A stretch of 64,000 bases of DNA, from positions 62,001 through 126,000 of the forward strand of contig NZ_PTIV01000005.1 of NCBI RefSeq assembly GCF_002934325.1. Direction: 5' to 3'. A program made the translations under genes and the position numbers. The DNA is from Marinobacter persicus (lineage in GTDB: Bacteria; Pseudomonadota; Gammaproteobacteria; Pseudomonadales; Oleiphilaceae). Each line of letters begins with the position of its first letter. The stretch's first letter is position 1. The notes under the pieces are model-generated. The model was given only the letters and a program-made list of their open reading frames with translations. It had not been told where the DNA came from and searched no databases. Below are positions 36,498 to 46,675 of the stretch, piece by piece.

Positions 36498-37361
36498 TCA
36501 TGTCAGCTCTGTCAGCTTCTGGTGTAGCGGTGAATAGTTCACCCCTTTAGCTACGAACCCCGTGATGCCGGAGGGTTTGCTTTCCCAGATGATCCGCGCT
36601 GCGGATTCTGTCGGGAAACGTCCAAAAATGCAAGCCCCGGTTCCGGTTAATCTTGCAGGTCCGAATTGTGAAAGCCATTCAAGGCCTTGGCGTACCTCCG
36701 GATACAGTTTTTGAACTACATCCTCACAGTCGTTTCGGTACCTCGAGGCGTCTCCCTCAAAAGCGGGGCGTATTGTGATTTTCGGGGTGTCTCTTGTCAA
36801 CCCTTCGTGTGAAAAAATCTTTCCTGTGTTGATGTCACAGTCTGGTTTGAGCACCACAAACCAGTCCTCCGGCGGTTCCGCGGGGGTCAGTTTTTCGCCC
36901 ACGCCTTCGGCAAAGGCCGCTCGGCCGCGGACAAAAACCGGCACATCGGCACCTAGCCCCAGGCCGATTTCCGCCAGCTCATCTTCACCGAGGTTCAATT
37001 GCCAGAGCCAGTTCAGGCCCACCAGGGTGGTGGCGGCGTTGGAGCTGCCACCGCCAAGTCCGCCGCCCATAGGTAGGCGTTTGTCGATGCTGATGGTGAC
37101 GCCTGGCAATGGCTTGCCGGCTCGTGCGGCCAGTGCCCGGGCCGCACGGATAATCAGGTTGTCTTCGTCTGCCACGCCGGGGATGGGTTGCGCCAGGCGA
37201 ATGTCGGGGCTGTCCGGTGTCAGGGTGAAGGTGAGTTCGTCGCCATAGTCCAGGAACTGAAACAGGGTCTGCAGTTCGTGATAGCCGTCAGGGCGTTTGC
37301 CAACGATATGCAGGAACAGGTTCAGTTTTGCCGGTGAGGGCAGGGTAATGCTGGGGTGCAA
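36498..37361 (-). CDS. ispE: 4-diphosphocytidyl-2-C-methyl-D-erythritol kinase
   Basis: A GHMP kinase of the MEP isoprenoid pathway. The 287-residue protein has [22 protein letters not shown] at its N-terminus, the ATP loop [18 protein letters not shown] and a C-terminal [10 protein letters not shown]. The gene starts 3 nt after lolB and is followed by tRNA-Gln, an order shared with pseudomonads. Confidence 0.96.
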   Translation of the reverse strand: MHPSITLPSPAKLNLFLHIVGKRPDGYHELQTLFQFLDYGDELTFTLTPDSPDIRLAQPIPGVADEDNLIIRAARALAARAGKPLPGVTISIDKRLPMGGGLGGGSSNAATTLVGLNWLWQLNLGEDELAEIGLGLGADVPVFVRGRAAFAEGVGEKLTPAEPPEDWFVVLKPDCDINTGKIFSHEGLTRDTPKITIRPAFEGDASRYRNDCEDVVQKLYPEVRQGLEWLSQFGPARLTGTGACIFGRFPTESAARIIWESKPSGITGFVAKGVNYSPLHQKLTELT

Positions 37362-37364
37362 GGA

Positions 37365-38000
37365 TTACTTCTCCTCTCGCCAGTCTGCGATGACCACTCG
37401 AACGCGTTTGTCCCCTTTGAGGGCGGTAATGCGTGCTGGCAGCTCCGGTTTGTCGGCCACGAATCGACGCCATCGATCGTAGCGGATTTCCCAGCCGTTC
37501 TGTTCGATGATGGCCAGTTGGTTGTTCTGGTCGAACAGTAGTCGATGCTCTGTGTCCGGTGCCGGCAGGCCCCGGAGCCACCACACCAGGCTGTCTACCG
37601 GAAGTTGCCAGCCCGTGGCGTCGTTCAACAGCTGTTCCGGATTGGCGGAGCGGTAGGTATCGCCGTTGCTCAGGGTCAGCTCGATAAACCCGGGGGCGCC
37701 TTTGATGCGTGTAGAGCCCATGCCGAGGAATGAGGAAGACAGGCTCAGGTCATAGTGGTTGCCGTATTGCTGCCAGCGGTTGATGACGGCGCTGCCGCTG
37801 TCTGACGGCTGTTTGACGGCCATTTTCCCTGACAGCACCCAGCGGTCAAACTCACGCAGCTCCCGCGCTTGCTCCTCCCAGTTGGGTGGCTGCTGGTCTG
37901 TCATTCCCTCGGGCAGCGGTTCCAGCTGTATGCTGGTGCAGCCGGCCAGGGTGGTGATGGCAAACAGAAGGGCCAGCGCCAGGTTGTGTCGGACTGTCAT
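37365..38000 (-). CDS. lolB: Outer-membrane lipoprotein receptor LolB
   Basis: Accepts lipoproteins from the periplasmic carrier LolA and inserts them into the outer membrane. The 211-residue protein begins with a lipoprotein signal (LLFAITTLAGC) and contains WVLSGKMAVKQ and the hydrophobic FLGMGSTRIKG loop typical of LolB. Its ATG overlaps the stop of the upstream TPR gene by 4 nt (ATGA), and ispE follows after 3 nt. Confidence 0.94.
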   Translation of the reverse strand: MTVRHNLALALLFAITTLAGCTSIQLEPLPEGMTDQQPPNWEEQARELREFDRWVLSGKMAVKQPSDSGSAVINRWQQYGNHYDLSLSSSFLGMGSTRIKGAPGFIELTLSNGDTYRSANPEQLLNDATGWQLPVDSLVWWLRGLPAPDTEHRLLFDQNNQLAIIEQNGWEIRYDRWRRFVADKPELPARITALKGDKRVRVVIADWREEK

Positions 38001-39757
38001 TCCTCGCCCCCGGCGCTGGTTAGCCGGTTGATGGTTTCCAGCAGGATGTCGTGGTCCGGATTTTCGTCCAGGGCTTCATCCCACACGATGCGTGCCTGAT
38101 CCTGATTGCCGGTTACCCAAAGCACTTCGCCGTAGTGGGCAGCCACTTCCGGGTCCGGGAATGCCGCCCATGCCTGCGCCAGGTACTCCAGTGCGCCCTG
38201 GTAATCCCCCTGGCGGTAGAGCACCCAGCCCATGCTGTCGAGAATGGCCGGGTTTTCCGGGTCAAGGCTCAGGGCCCGTTCTATATACTGCCGGGCCTCT
38301 TCAAGGCGTTCGGTTCGAACGGTCAGGATGTAGCCCAGGGCGTTAAGCGCAGCGGCGTTATCGGGTTCCAGTTCCAGAACCCGGGTCAGATCCTGTACCG
38401 CCTTGTCAGTGTTGCCCTCGGTATCCAGCAGCATTGCTCTGGAGTAGCGTATGTCGATGTTATCGGGGTACTCCTGCAAGGCTGCATCCGCCGCTTCCAG
38501 TGCCTGGCTGGGGCTGCCGTGTTCCAGCAGAAGGTTTACCTCCACCAGCCAGAAGCGTTCGGCAAAATCAGGATGCCGGTCCCGCAGCGAACGGATGTGG
38601 CTCCGGGCTTCCTCCAGGTTGCCGTTTTGGGCTTGCAGGCTGCTGGCCCGTGCCAGCGATGGGAAGAAGAAGTTGCCCTGTTCCACGCTCTGGTAATAGT
38701 TGATCGCCTGCTCGGTGTTGCCGGCTTCTTCTTCGATGCGTCCCAGGTAGTAGCTGGCCTGGTCGGCGTAGTGGTCCTGCTCGATCAGGCGGGTGAGTTC
38801 TTCCCTGGCGACGTCGGGTTCATTGTTTTCCAGGGCGACCAGGCCAAGTGAGAGGCGCAGGTCGGGGTTGTTTGGATAGCGGTCCACCAAGCGCTGAAAC
38901 TCATCCTGGGCCGCTTGCAGTTGGTCTTCATTCAACAGCATTCGGCCATAGAGTGTGCCCATCGGCTGGCTGGCCGGGAATCGCCGGGTGTTGGTTGTCA
39001 GGTAATTAAGCGCTTCGCGTTTGCGGCCCACCTGGTAGAGCAGGTCGGCCTTGAGAATGATGGCTGGTTGAAAGTTGCGGTGCCGGTTCAGTAGTTGGTT
39101 AAGGCTTTCCAGTGCCTGCTCGGGACTGCCGGTGATTTTCTGTAGCAAGGCAATGCTGTAGTCCAGCTCCGGGGTGTCCGGGTGGCGTTCGGCCAGTTGC
39201 TGGTAAAGCGACAGCATTTCCTGTTGCTCTTCGTAGGGCAGGGACGCGGACATCGCGGCCAGGCTATCAAAGTTGGCATCCTCGCCCTGGTCCATAAGCT
39301 TTTCCATGTGGGAAAGGGCGGCTTTCATGTCGTTCTGTTTCAGGGCCTGGATGGCGGCCAGGCGGTGGGCATCAACGCTTTGTGGTGCCACTTCCAGCCA
39401 CAGGTCTGCCAGTTCCTGCTGGGCGGAGTCGGCACCCAGGGATTGGGCGATGCGTGCGGCGCGGGCAATCACGCCTGTGTCCCGGGATGTGCGGGCGGCC
39501 TGCAGATAGTTCGCCAGGGTGACATCGTAACGACCACGTTGGCCGGCGATCTCAGCGGTTAGCAACTGGTACAGTACTTCGGGTTCAAACTCCGCGTAGT
39601 CCGGTTCCCCGGGAGGGTTGCCTGCCGGTTTTTGAGAGTGCACCTCGTTGGCCACGATCGGTTCCTGTTCATCGCCGGAGAGGCTTGCGCAGCCGGGCAG
39701 GGTCGCCAGGGCTGCGCCCAGAAGGCAGGTGGCCAGATAAGGGGAGAACTTGTGCAT
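37997..39757 (-). CDS. TPR-repeat lipoprotein upstream of lolB
   Basis: A 586-residue predicted outer-membrane lipoprotein. The signal peptide ends in LPGCAS (lipobox). Most of the mature protein consists of tetratricopeptide-like helical pairs, clearest near residues 430-520 (ALNALGYILTVRTERLEEARQYIERALSLDPENPAILDSMGWVLYR-type repeats, quoted in part as SLDPENPAILDSMGW). Such proteins next to lolB/ispE are conserved in Pseudomonas-like bacteria and are thought to scaffold envelope complexes; the partner is unknown. Confidence 0.85.
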   Translation of the reverse strand: MHKFSPYLATCLLGAALATLPGCASLSGDEQEPIVANEVHSQKPAGNPPGEPDYAEFEPEVLYQLLTAEIAGQRGRYDVTLANYLQAARTSRDTGVIARAARIAQSLGADSAQQELADLWLEVAPQSVDAHRLAAIQALKQNDMKAALSHMEKLMDQGEDANFDSLAAMSASLPYEEQQEMLSLYQQLAERHPDTPELDYSIALLQKITGSPEQALESLNQLLNRHRNFQPAIILKADLLYQVGRKREALNYLTTNTRRFPASQPMGTLYGRMLLNEDQLQAAQDEFQRLVDRYPNNPDLRLSLGLVALENNEPDVAREELTRLIEQDHYADQASYYLGRIEEEAGNTEQAINYYQSVEQGNFFFPSLARASSLQAQNGNLEEARSHIRSLRDRHPDFAERFWLVEVNLLLEHGSPSQALEAADAALQEYPDNIDIRYSRAMLLDTEGNTDKAVQDLTRVLELEPDNAAALNALGYILTVRTERLEEARQYIERALSLDPENPAILDSMGWVLYRQGDYQGALEYLAQAWAAFPDPEVAAHYGEVLWVTGNQDQARIVWDEALDENPDHDILLETINRLTSAGGEE

Positions 39758-39838
39758 GCAGTGTCCCGTCAGTGGTTGGCAGGCCCCGAATCTGCCCTGG
39801 AGTTGAGGTAGATCGGGTTGGGTTGAATATCAGGCTTC

Positions 39839-39844
39839 TATAAT
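39839..39844 (+). promoter_or_regulatory. Probable -10 element of hemA
   Basis: A perfect TATAAT stands in the 221-nt gap between the divergent TPR gene and hemA, with only a weak GGTTGG at the -35 distance. It would give a leader of about 130 nt. Confidence 0.4.
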
Positions 39845-39978
39845 GGCATAAGGATGTGAGCTTGCCCAACCTGTCCGCACTTGCCGAAGTAGCTGGGTTT
39901 TCGGGTGGCAGCTGACTCCGCTCACCGGTAGAATACGGGTGAATGTCCATGACTGGCACAGGATTTTCCGACCGCAAG

Positions 39979-41268
39979 ATGGCTTTGCTGACACTGGGAA
40001 TCAATCATAAAACTGCACCCGTGGAAATCCGCGAGCGTGTGGCCTTCACACCGGAACGGTTAGGCGAAGCCTTCTCCGAACTCCGGGCAGCCTCTGGTGC
40101 CAGTGAGGCTGCCATTCTGTCTACCTGTAACCGCACCGAGCTCTACCTGGCGGGGGATGACGACTGCGCCCCGGCGGTACTGCGCTGGATGGCGGGTTTC
40201 CATGACCTGGACGCGGCCGATCTTGAAAGTGTGGTTTACGTGCACCGGGATTCGGATTCCGTTCGGCACATGATGCGTGTGGCCGCTGGTCTGGATTCCA
40301 TGGTGCTGGGTGAGCCCCAGATCTTCGGCCAGTTGAAGGACGCCTACGCGGCGGCGCGGGAACACGGTGCCACGGGCAAGTTCCTCTCGCGCCTGTTCGA
40401 GCAGACCTTCTCCGTGGCCAAGCGCATTCGTACCCAGACCGCGATTGGGGAAAACCCGGTCTCGGTGGCCTATGCCTCGGTCAGCATGGCGCACCACATC
40501 TTTGCCGACCTGTCACACAACAAGGCGCTGCTGGTAGGCGCTGGGCAAACCATTGAGCTGGTGGCCCGGCACCTCTCGGAAGCTGGCGTCAAGGATTTTG
40601 TGGTGGCCAATCGCACCCTGGAGCGGGCGCAGGGGTTGGCCGAGCAATATAATGGCAAAGGCATTCTGCTGTCCGAGATTCCCGACCACCTGGCCGATGT
40701 GGATATTGTGATTTCCTCCACCGCCAGCCCGCTGCCCATTCTGGGTAAAGGTGCCGTGGAACGAGCCTTGAAAAAGCGCAAGCACCGGCCTTATTTCATG
40801 GTGGACATCGCCGTGCCCAGGGATATTGAGCCAGAAGTGGGTTCACTCGCTGACGTCTACCTTTATACGGTGGACGATCTGCGCCAGGTGATTGAAGAGA
40901 ACCTGCGTTCCCGCCAGGGCGCCGCGCGCGAGGCGGAAAACCTGGTAACCAGTGGTGTTCAGGACTTCCTGGACCAGCTACGCGCCCTGGATGCGGTCTC
41001 CACTCTCAAACTGTTTCGCCAGCGGGCGGAAATCCTGCGGGACATCGAAACCGAAAAAGCCCTCAAAGCATTGCGCAACGGCAGCGATCCTGAAACCGTG
41101 CTGCGCGCCATGGCGCGGGGCCTCACCAACAAACTTCTGCATCAGCCTTCCGTGCAGGTGCGCAAGGCCATGTCCGAAGGTCGCTCGGAAGTGACCGAAT
41201 GCCTGCGTGAGCTGTATCAGTTGGACGCCCTGGAAGCCGACGAGCCCACCACCACGGAAAAATTATGA
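39979..41268 (+). CDS. hemA: Glutamyl-tRNA reductase
   Basis: First committed step of C5-pathway tetrapyrrole synthesis: reduces glutamyl-tRNA to glutamate-1-semialdehyde. The 429-residue enzyme has [20 protein letters not shown], the catalytic cysteine in STCNRTELY, the NADPH-binding [15 protein letters not shown] and a C-terminal dimerisation helix. ATG 39979 matches the conserved N-terminus; in-frame ATGs at 39943 and 39949 would add 10-12 residues. It overlaps prfA by 4 nt (ATGA); hemA-prfA-prmC is a classic operon. Confidence 0.95.
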   Translation: MALLTLGINHKTAPVEIRERVAFTPERLGEAFSELRAASGASEAAILSTCNRTELYLAGDDDCAPAVLRWMAGFHDLDAADLESVVYVHRDSDSVRHMMRVAAGLDSMVLGEPQIFGQLKDAYAAAREHGATGKFLSRLFEQTFSVAKRIRTQTAIGENPVSVAYASVSMAHHIFADLSHNKALLVGAGQTIELVARHLSEAGVKDFVVANRTLERAQGLAEQYNGKGILLSEIPDHLADVDIVISSTASPLPILGKGAVERALKKRKHRPYFMVDIAVPRDIEPEVGSLADVYLYTVDDLRQVIEENLRSRQGAAREAENLVTSGVQDFLDQLRALDAVSTLKLFRQRAEILRDIETEKALKALRNGSDPETVLRAMARGLTNKLLHQPSVQVRKAMSEGRSEVTECLRELYQLDALEADEPTTTEKL

Positions 41269-42353
41269 AGTCTTCCATACAATACCGCCTCGAACAGTTG
41301 GTTGACCGGTTCGAGGAGGTCAGCGCGCTATTGTCCGATCCGGCCACCATTGCCGACCAGAACAAATTTCGCGACCTTTCCCGGGAATTCGCCGAAATCG
41401 AGCCGGTGGTCAAGTGCTTCCAGGCCTGGCGTCAATCGCTGGCCGACATCGAGGCCGCCGAGGAACTGACCAGAGACGGTGATGTCGAGATGCGCGAAAT
41501 GGCCGAGGAAGAGCTGGCCAGCGCCCGTGGCCGCAGTGAGGAGCTGGATGAGGAACTCCAGCGCCTGATGCTGCCCAAGGACCCCAACGACGGCAAGAAC
41601 GTATTCCTGGAAATTCGCGCCGGGACCGGCGGTGATGAAGCCGCGATTTTTGCCGGCGATCTGTTCCGCATGTATTCCCGTTACGCCGAAAAGCACCGCT
41701 GGCAGATCGAAATCCTGAGCGAAAGCGAAGGCGAGCACGGCGGCTATAAAGAGCTGATCGCCCGAGTGGTGGGTGACGGCGTATACGGCACACTGAAGTT
41801 TGAATCTGGCGCCCACCGCGTTCAGCGCGTGCCGGAAACCGAATCCCAGGGCCGCATCCACACCTCGGCCTGCACGGTGGCGGTGATGCCCGAGGCCGAT
41901 GAAACCGAAGCCGTGGAAATCAACAAGGCGGATCTGCGGGTGGATACCTTCCGGGCGTCCGGCGCCGGCGGCCAGCACGTCAACAAGACCGATTCGGCCA
42001 TCCGGATCACCCACCTGCCGACCGGGCTTGTGGTGGAATGCCAGGAAGAACGCTCCCAGCACAAGAACCGGGCCAAGGCCATGAGCCTGCTGGCGTCCCG
42101 CCTTCGCAATATTGAGCAGGAAAAGCAGCAGAAAAACATGGCGGAAACCCGCAAAAGCCTGGTGGGCAGTGGCGACCGCTCCGAGCGCATTCGCACCTAC
42201 AACTTCCCCCAGGGCCGGGTGACCGACCACCGCATCAACCTGACGCTGTACAAGCTGGACGAAGTGATCGCCGGTGATCTGGACGCCGTGGTGGTGCCCT
42301 TGCAACAGGAACACCAGGCCGAACTGCTGGCTGAACTGGCCAATGAGCAGTGA
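41265..42353 (+). CDS. prfA: Peptide chain release factor 1
   Basis: Recognises UAA and UAG and triggers peptide release. The 362-residue protein has the GGQ motif ([16 protein letters not shown], the glutamine methylated by PrmC) and the codon-recognition tripeptide P-x-T as PET in [16 protein letters not shown] (PAT in E. coli). It lies between hemA and prmC with overlaps of 4 and 11 nt. Confidence 0.96.
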   Translation: MKSSIQYRLEQLVDRFEEVSALLSDPATIADQNKFRDLSREFAEIEPVVKCFQAWRQSLADIEAAEELTRDGDVEMREMAEEELASARGRSEELDEELQRLMLPKDPNDGKNVFLEIRAGTGGDEAAIFAGDLFRMYSRYAEKHRWQIEILSESEGEHGGYKELIARVVGDGVYGTLKFESGAHRVQRVPETESQGRIHTSACTVAVMPEADETEAVEINKADLRVDTFRASGAGGQHVNKTDSAIRITHLPTGLVVECQEERSQHKNRAKAMSLLASRLRNIEQEKQQKNMAETRKSLVGSGDRSERIRTYNFPQGRVTDHRINLTLYKLDEVIAGDLDAVVVPLQQEHQAELLAELANEQ

Positions 42354-43218
42354 GTCCCGACTAACCTGCCAGGCCCTGATAAAGGCAGCCATGGCAAAGA
42401 TCGGCGGTGATTCTCCCAAGCTGGACGCCGAGCTGCTGTTGGCCCGTGCCACCGGCCTGACCCGGACCAGTTTTATTACCTGGCCGGAGCGTGAAATCTC
42501 CGAAGCCCAGGCCCAGGATTTTCAGGCCCTGGTGGACCAGCGCGCCGAAGGCCAGCCCATTGCCTACCTGCTGGGCGAACAGGAATTCTGGTCATTGCCC
42601 CTGAAAGTCAGCCCCACGACCCTGATCCCGCGCCCGGATACCGAATGCCTGGTGGAAACCGCTCTCGATCTCGCCTTGCCGGCAGATGCCCGGGTTCTGG
42701 ACCTGGGCACTGGCACCGGTGCCATCGCCCTGGCCCTGGCCAGTGAGCGCCGGCAATGGCAGATCATGGCCACGGATCGTGTGGCCGAGGCAGTCGAACT
42801 GGCCCGCCAGAACAGCGAACGGCTTGGGCTGCCCGTCAGCGTTTTACAAAGCGACTGGTTTGCACAGCTCCCGCCCGAAAGCCGGTTTGATCTCCTGATC
42901 TCCAATCCGCCGTACATCCCGGCAAGCGACCGCCATCTTGGCGAAGGCGATGTGCGTTTTGAGCCGACCTCTGCCCTGGTATCGGGCGACGATGGGCTTG
43001 ACGATATTCGCACTCTGATCCAGAACGCGCCCGGGTGGCTGACAGACAACGGTTGGCTAATGCTGGAGCACGGCTATGATCAGGGTGAGGCGGTTCGCAA
43101 ACTGTTTTCGGCCGCCGGCTGGCGGGCCGTTGAAACCCGGCGGGACTACGGTGGCAACGAACGCCTGACCCTGGCTATGAAACCGGCGGATAACGGAACG
43201 GAGGCAAACCCATGCTGA
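42343..43218 (+). CDS. prmC: Peptide chain release factor N5-glutamine methyltransferase
   Basis: Methylates the GGQ glutamine of RF1 and RF2. The 291-residue SAM enzyme has [16 protein letters not shown] (SAM loop) and [12 protein letters not shown] (NPPY catalytic motif). ATG 42343 overlaps the prfA stop by 11 nt and gives the normal length; extension further upstream reads prfA in another frame. It overlaps moeB by 7 nt. Confidence 0.95.
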   Translation: MSSESRLTCQALIKAAMAKIGGDSPKLDAELLLARATGLTRTSFITWPEREISEAQAQDFQALVDQRAEGQPIAYLLGEQEFWSLPLKVSPTTLIPRPDTECLVETALDLALPADARVLDLGTGTGAIALALASERRQWQIMATDRVAEAVELARQNSERLGLPVSVLQSDWFAQLPPESRFDLLISNPPYIPASDRHLGEGDVRFEPTSALVSGDDGLDDIRTLIQNAPGWLTDNGWLMLEHGYDQGEAVRKLFSAAGWRAVETRRDYGGNERLTLAMKPADNGTEANPC

Positions 43219-43964
43219 GCGACGAAGAACTGCTGCGCTATAGCCGCCAGATTCTGATGCCCGAATTCGACATTGCCGGCCAGGAGAAATTGAAAGCCGC
43301 CCGAGTGCTGGTTGTTGGCGCCGGCGGCCTGGGCTGCCCCGTGGCGCTCTACCTGGGCGCTGCCGGTGTGGGGCACCTGACCCTGGTGGATGATGACACC
43401 ATCGAGTTGGCCAACCTGCAGCGCCAGATTGCCTTCGAGCAGCATTGGCTGGGTGAATCAAAAGCCGAGCGCCTGGCCGGCCGGGTGCGTGAACTGAACC
43501 CGGAAGTGTCAGTAACGCCGGTCAACCAGCGTGTGGCAGGCTCCGAACTGCAGCGTCTGGTACAGGATGCCTCCCTGGTGCTCGACTGCACCGACAACTT
43601 CGCCACCCGCTTCTCCCTGAGTCGCGCCTGTGTCGCCGCCAGAGTACCGCTGGTCTCCGGCGCGGCCATTCGTGGGGAAGGGCAGCTGTCGGTTTATGAC
43701 ACACGCCAGCCAAAAAGTCCCTGTTACCACTGTCTGTATGAAGAGGAAGGCAGCGAAGAGCTGACCTGTTCAGAGGCCGGTGTTATCGCCCCCTTGGTGG
43801 GCATGATTGGCGCCGCCCAGGCCATGGAGGCCATCAAGGTGATCAGCGGCGTCGGCGAGCCGTTGGTGGGTCGCCTGTTGATTCTTGATGCCTGGCAGAT
43901 GCGTTGGCGTGAGATGAAACTGGCCAAAGATCCTGGCTGTCCGGTTTGTTCAAGTTCTGAGTAG
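43212..43964 (+). CDS. moeB: Molybdopterin-synthase adenylyltransferase (MoeB/ThiF family)
   Basis: Adenylates the C-terminus of a ubiquitin-like sulfur carrier (MoaD, possibly ThiS). The 250-residue protein has the ATP-binding VLVVGAGGLGCPVALYL, the arginine finger region NLQRQIAF, two CxxC zinc motifs (CYHC and CPVC) and the cysteine in LTCSEAGV. No rhodanese domain is present. MoeB versus ThiF cannot be separated by sequence alone; the hemA-prfA-prmC neighbourhood is where moeB sits in related genomes. Confidence 0.9.
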   Translation: MLSDEELLRYSRQILMPEFDIAGQEKLKAARVLVVGAGGLGCPVALYLGAAGVGHLTLVDDDTIELANLQRQIAFEQHWLGESKAERLAGRVRELNPEVSVTPVNQRVAGSELQRLVQDASLVLDCTDNFATRFSLSRACVAARVPLVSGAAIRGEGQLSVYDTRQPKSPCYHCLYEEEGSEELTCSEAGVIAPLVGMIGAAQAMEAIKVISGVGEPLVGRLLILDAWQMRWREMKLAKDPGCPVCSSSE

Positions 43965-43997
43965 CGTTCCCAAAGCGGAACCTTTATTAATGGTGGA

Positions 43998-44111
43998 GAC
44001 GGGGTTGGGAATGCCTTTCCAAAAAGCGCTCCTTGCGGCACATCCATGTGGCGCTTGTGTTCCGCCATCCATGGCTCCACAAATTTTTGGAAAGGCATTC
44101 CCAACCCCGTC
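43998..44111 (+). repeat. Hairpin repeat, copy 3
   Basis: Arms 43998-44025 and 44084-44111 are a perfect 28-bp inverted repeat whose outer sequence (GACGGGGTTGGGAATG) is unlike the other copies. The loop keeps GCCATCCATGGC, while the first small hairpin is now CACATCCATGTG. It lies 34 nt after moeB. With copy 4 it fills the 345-nt gap between the convergent moeB and phr genes; nothing else was recognised there. Confidence 0.85.
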
Positions 44112-44178
44112 GACCAGACTAATGCAGATGGCCGTCTCTAGTGATCGTCTGGAAAAACATATAGGCCAGCATTGAGTA

Positions 44179-44290
44179 GGGGCATGTCAGGAAGGACTGT
44201 CCAAAAATTTTGAGGGCCAAGGATGGCCCGAAATAAGCGCACATGGATGTGCTCGTAGCGGTTTTTGGACAGTCCTTCCTGACATGCCCC
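44179..44290 (-). repeat. Hairpin repeat, copy 4 (inverted relative to copy 3)
   Basis: Arms 44179-44207 and 44262-44290 are a perfect 29-bp inverted repeat with another unrelated outer sequence (GGGGCATGTCAGGAAGG). Read on the minus strand the loop has CACATCCATGTG and GGGCCATCCTTGGCCC, i.e. both small hairpins are kept with changed bases on both sides. It lies 20 nt from the 3' end of phr. Confidence 0.85.
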
Positions 44291-44309
44291 GGCAATCCGT
44301 AGCAACAAG

Positions 44310-45707
44310 TTAACCGTCTTTCAAAGCCTGAAAGCGCGCAATAGCTTCCTTCCGACTTTCTTTCAGGTCCACAATGGGCCGTGGATATCCCTTCGGAATC
44401 ACACCACCTTTACGCGAAGGCTCGTGAATCCGCTTGCTGTCCAGCTTCGCCAGCTCTGGCACCCACCGGCGGATGAATTCGCCGTCGGGGTCAAAGCGCT
44501 CGCTCTGGGTGACCGGGTTGAATACCCGGAAGTAAGGCGCGGCATCGGTGCCGGTGGAGGCGCTCCACTGCCAGCCGCCGTTGTTCGACGCCAGGAAACC
44601 ATCCACCAGGTTCTGCATGAACCACGCCTCCCCCAAACGCCAGTCGATGAACAGATTCTTGGTCAGGAACATGGCCGTCACCATGCGCAGGCGGTTGTGC
44701 ATCCAGCCGGTGGCTTTCAACTGGCGCATGGCCGCATCGACAATAGGGATGCCAGTTCGCCCCTCCTTCCACGCCTCGAAATGCTCCCCGGGGCTGTTCC
44801 ATTCCAGTGCCTCCGTTTCCGGCTTGAAGGCCCGGTGCATGCTCACCCGGGGGTAGTGGTAAAGGATATGAATGTAGAAATCCCGCCAGGCAATCTCATT
44901 GATCCAGGTTTCAATGCCTTTGCCCGAGCCGCCGGCCTGGCGGGCGGCGACCAGACATTGGCGGCCGGAGAGTATGCCGTTGGCCAGGTAGGGTGAGAGC
45001 AGGCTGGTGCCGTCCAGCGCTGGAAAGTCCCGGTCGTCTTTGTAGCGGGCCGCTTTTTTGGCCACGAAATGTTCCAGTTGATCGTGCGCGGCCCACTCGC
45101 CAATGGCCACCAGTGGCTCGGGCGCCTCTTGGAATGGCGCGGGCCGGGCGTTGGTCTGGTTGGCTTTGAGCGCAGGCCCGATTGCCTTGGGCGCGGGGTA
45201 GACCGTGGGCTGACTTTCCTCGATCCAGGCGCGCCATCGCCGGGAGAAAGGGGTGAACACCGAATAGGGCTCGTTTTGCTGAGTCAGGATATGCCCCGCC
45301 GGCGCCACGGTCTGGTCCCGGTACTTGTGGCATTCGATGCCTCGTTCGGCCAGCCGGGCATGGGCCTGCTTGTCGCGCTGGCGCTCGTTTACGCCGTATT
45401 CTTCATTGAAGTGAACCTGTTGTATGCCGTGTTGGCTGCACAGGCTTTCCAACAGCCCCAGGCTGTCATCGAACCGCTGGCCGGTCTCGAAATGCAATGG
45501 AATACCCAGTTGTGCCAGCTCCCGGGCCAAGGCGTTGGCATGCTTCAGCACAAACTGCACCCGCGCTGCAGACCAATCATGTTCCTGCCATTGTCCGGGA
45601 GTAATCAGGAAAGTGGCGCGCACTGGCTCGCCAGTGGCACAGGCGGCGGTGAGTGCGGGGTTATCGGCAATTCGCAGGTCATTCCGGAACCAGACCAGTT
45701 GTGTCAT
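44310..45707 (-). CDS. phr: Deoxyribodipyrimidine photolyase
   Basis: Light-driven repair of cyclobutane pyrimidine dimers. The 465-residue flavoprotein has the N-terminal antenna domain (TQLVWFRNDLRIADNPAL) and the FAD domain with LSPYLANGILSGRQ, WINEIAWRDFYIH, ATGWMHNRLRMVTAMFLTK and the DAAPYFRVFNP signature near the C-terminus. Class I CPD type is most likely. It converges on moeB with two hairpin repeats between. Confidence 0.95.
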   Translation of the reverse strand: MTQLVWFRNDLRIADNPALTAACATGEPVRATFLITPGQWQEHDWSAARVQFVLKHANALARELAQLGIPLHFETGQRFDDSLGLLESLCSQHGIQQVHFNEEYGVNERQRDKQAHARLAERGIECHKYRDQTVAPAGHILTQQNEPYSVFTPFSRRWRAWIEESQPTVYPAPKAIGPALKANQTNARPAPFQEAPEPLVAIGEWAAHDQLEHFVAKKAARYKDDRDFPALDGTSLLSPYLANGILSGRQCLVAARQAGGSGKGIETWINEIAWRDFYIHILYHYPRVSMHRAFKPETEALEWNSPGEHFEAWKEGRTGIPIVDAAMRQLKATGWMHNRLRMVTAMFLTKNLFIDWRLGEAWFMQNLVDGFLASNNGGWQWSASTGTDAAPYFRVFNPVTQSERFDPDGEFIRRWVPELAKLDSKRIHEPSRKGGVIPKGYPRPIVDLKESRKEAIARFQALKDG

Positions 45708-45746
45708 CGGGTCATCCTGGTGTCGTAAGAGTGGTAATACGGGTAA

Positions 45747-45775
45747 TTACAGTTCAAAAATCATTGGCTTATATA
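45747..45775 (+). promoter_or_regulatory. Possible promoter of the DUF432-mscS-rimK cluster
   Basis: TTACAG (45747-45752), a 17-nt spacer and TATATA (45770-45775) lie in an AT-rich stretch 73 nt before the first gene. Confidence 0.4.
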
Positions 45776-45847
45776 TTCGCTGGAACCACCGGATTGGATT
45801 ATAGTTCAACGAAAGGGCCTGAACTGAAGAGGAGACTTTCCCCAGGC

Positions 45848-46663
45848 ATGACTGAACAATCCGAAGGCCAGCGCGACGGTGTCTGGGCACATCGCTATCA
45901 ACTGGCTTCCGGCCAGACACAGCGGCATCAACTGGGGCAGATCCGCCTGTGGGTCACGCTGCTGGACATGGAATGGCAGGTGCGCCAGGAACCACTGGCC
46001 CCGGATGCAGACCCTCTGACCTGGCACGAGACTGTTGGTTCTGGCATGCCATCGTCTGATCTTCCCGAGCAGCGTTTTATCAGATCGTCGGGCGACGAGG
46101 GCCTGGTGCGGTACCTGCCGGCCATGGCGCCACTGCCCACGGTGATCCGTCCCTACCAGCCGCTGACCATTCCGGCGGACGGTCGCTGTGTCTTGTATGT
46201 GGGCAACCTGCTCTGGATGCAAATCTTCCTGGGTGAGCAACAACAGGCGCTCACCGAATTTCCCCTGGCCACACCGTCCAAAACCTGGCTGGGGGCTAAC
46301 ACCATGCAGGGAGAAATCTGCTACGCCTCAGCCACCTATGGCCGCCTGGTGCTGGAGGCGGTACCCATACGACCCTGGCGAGCGGTAACGCCAGTCACCA
46401 TCAATAACCGGCGGACGAAACCGCTATTGCTGGAGCGCTTCAACCTGCCCACACCGTTATTGTCACTGCACCGCAATGAAAGGGGACAGCTGTGGACCCC
46501 GGGTGTTGTGGTGGAATGTGAGACGGATATGAGTTCGGCCAGCTTGCGTATAGAGCCCAGGGTAACTGCGGCGGCCGGTGACTGTGAGCTCATCGCTCCG
46601 GCCCGTGAAAAGCTGGCCAAGGGACGAAGTCTGGTAAGGGCCTTTGACCACATATTTGGATAA
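45848..46663 (+). CDS. DUF432-like protein next to an MscS channel
   Basis: A 271-residue soluble protein without signal peptide or membrane helix. It looks mostly beta-stranded (VLYVGNLLWMQIFLG; GEICYASATYGRLVLEAVPIRPWRAVTPVTI). It resembles the DUF432 group that is often paired with MscS-type channels; this family call is tentative. AGGAG lies about 12 nt before ATG 45848. The gap to the channel gene is 12 nt, so a cytoplasmic regulator or partner of that channel is a reasonable guess. Confidence 0.65.
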   Translation: MTEQSEGQRDGVWAHRYQLASGQTQRHQLGQIRLWVTLLDMEWQVRQEPLAPDADPLTWHETVGSGMPSSDLPEQRFIRSSGDEGLVRYLPAMAPLPTVIRPYQPLTIPADGRCVLYVGNLLWMQIFLGEQQQALTEFPLATPSKTWLGANTMQGEICYASATYGRLVLEAVPIRPWRAVTPVTINNRRTKPLLLERFNLPTPLLSLHRNERGQLWTPGVVVECETDMSSASLRIEPRVTAAAGDCELIAPAREKLAKGRSLVRAFDHIFG

Positions 46664-46675
46664 TAGCCGGGAGCA

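Noticed and set aside
36352-36501. Extension of prs upstream to 36501
   Set aside because: The frame passes through tRNA-Gln; the GTG at 36351 with AGGA gives the conserved N-terminus.
43998-44290. Hairpin repeats as insertion sequences or MITEs of a resident transposon
   Set aside because: No transposase gene, no obvious target-site duplication and the arm sequences differ between copies, unlike terminal inverted repeats of one element. Retained as an unclassified repeat family.
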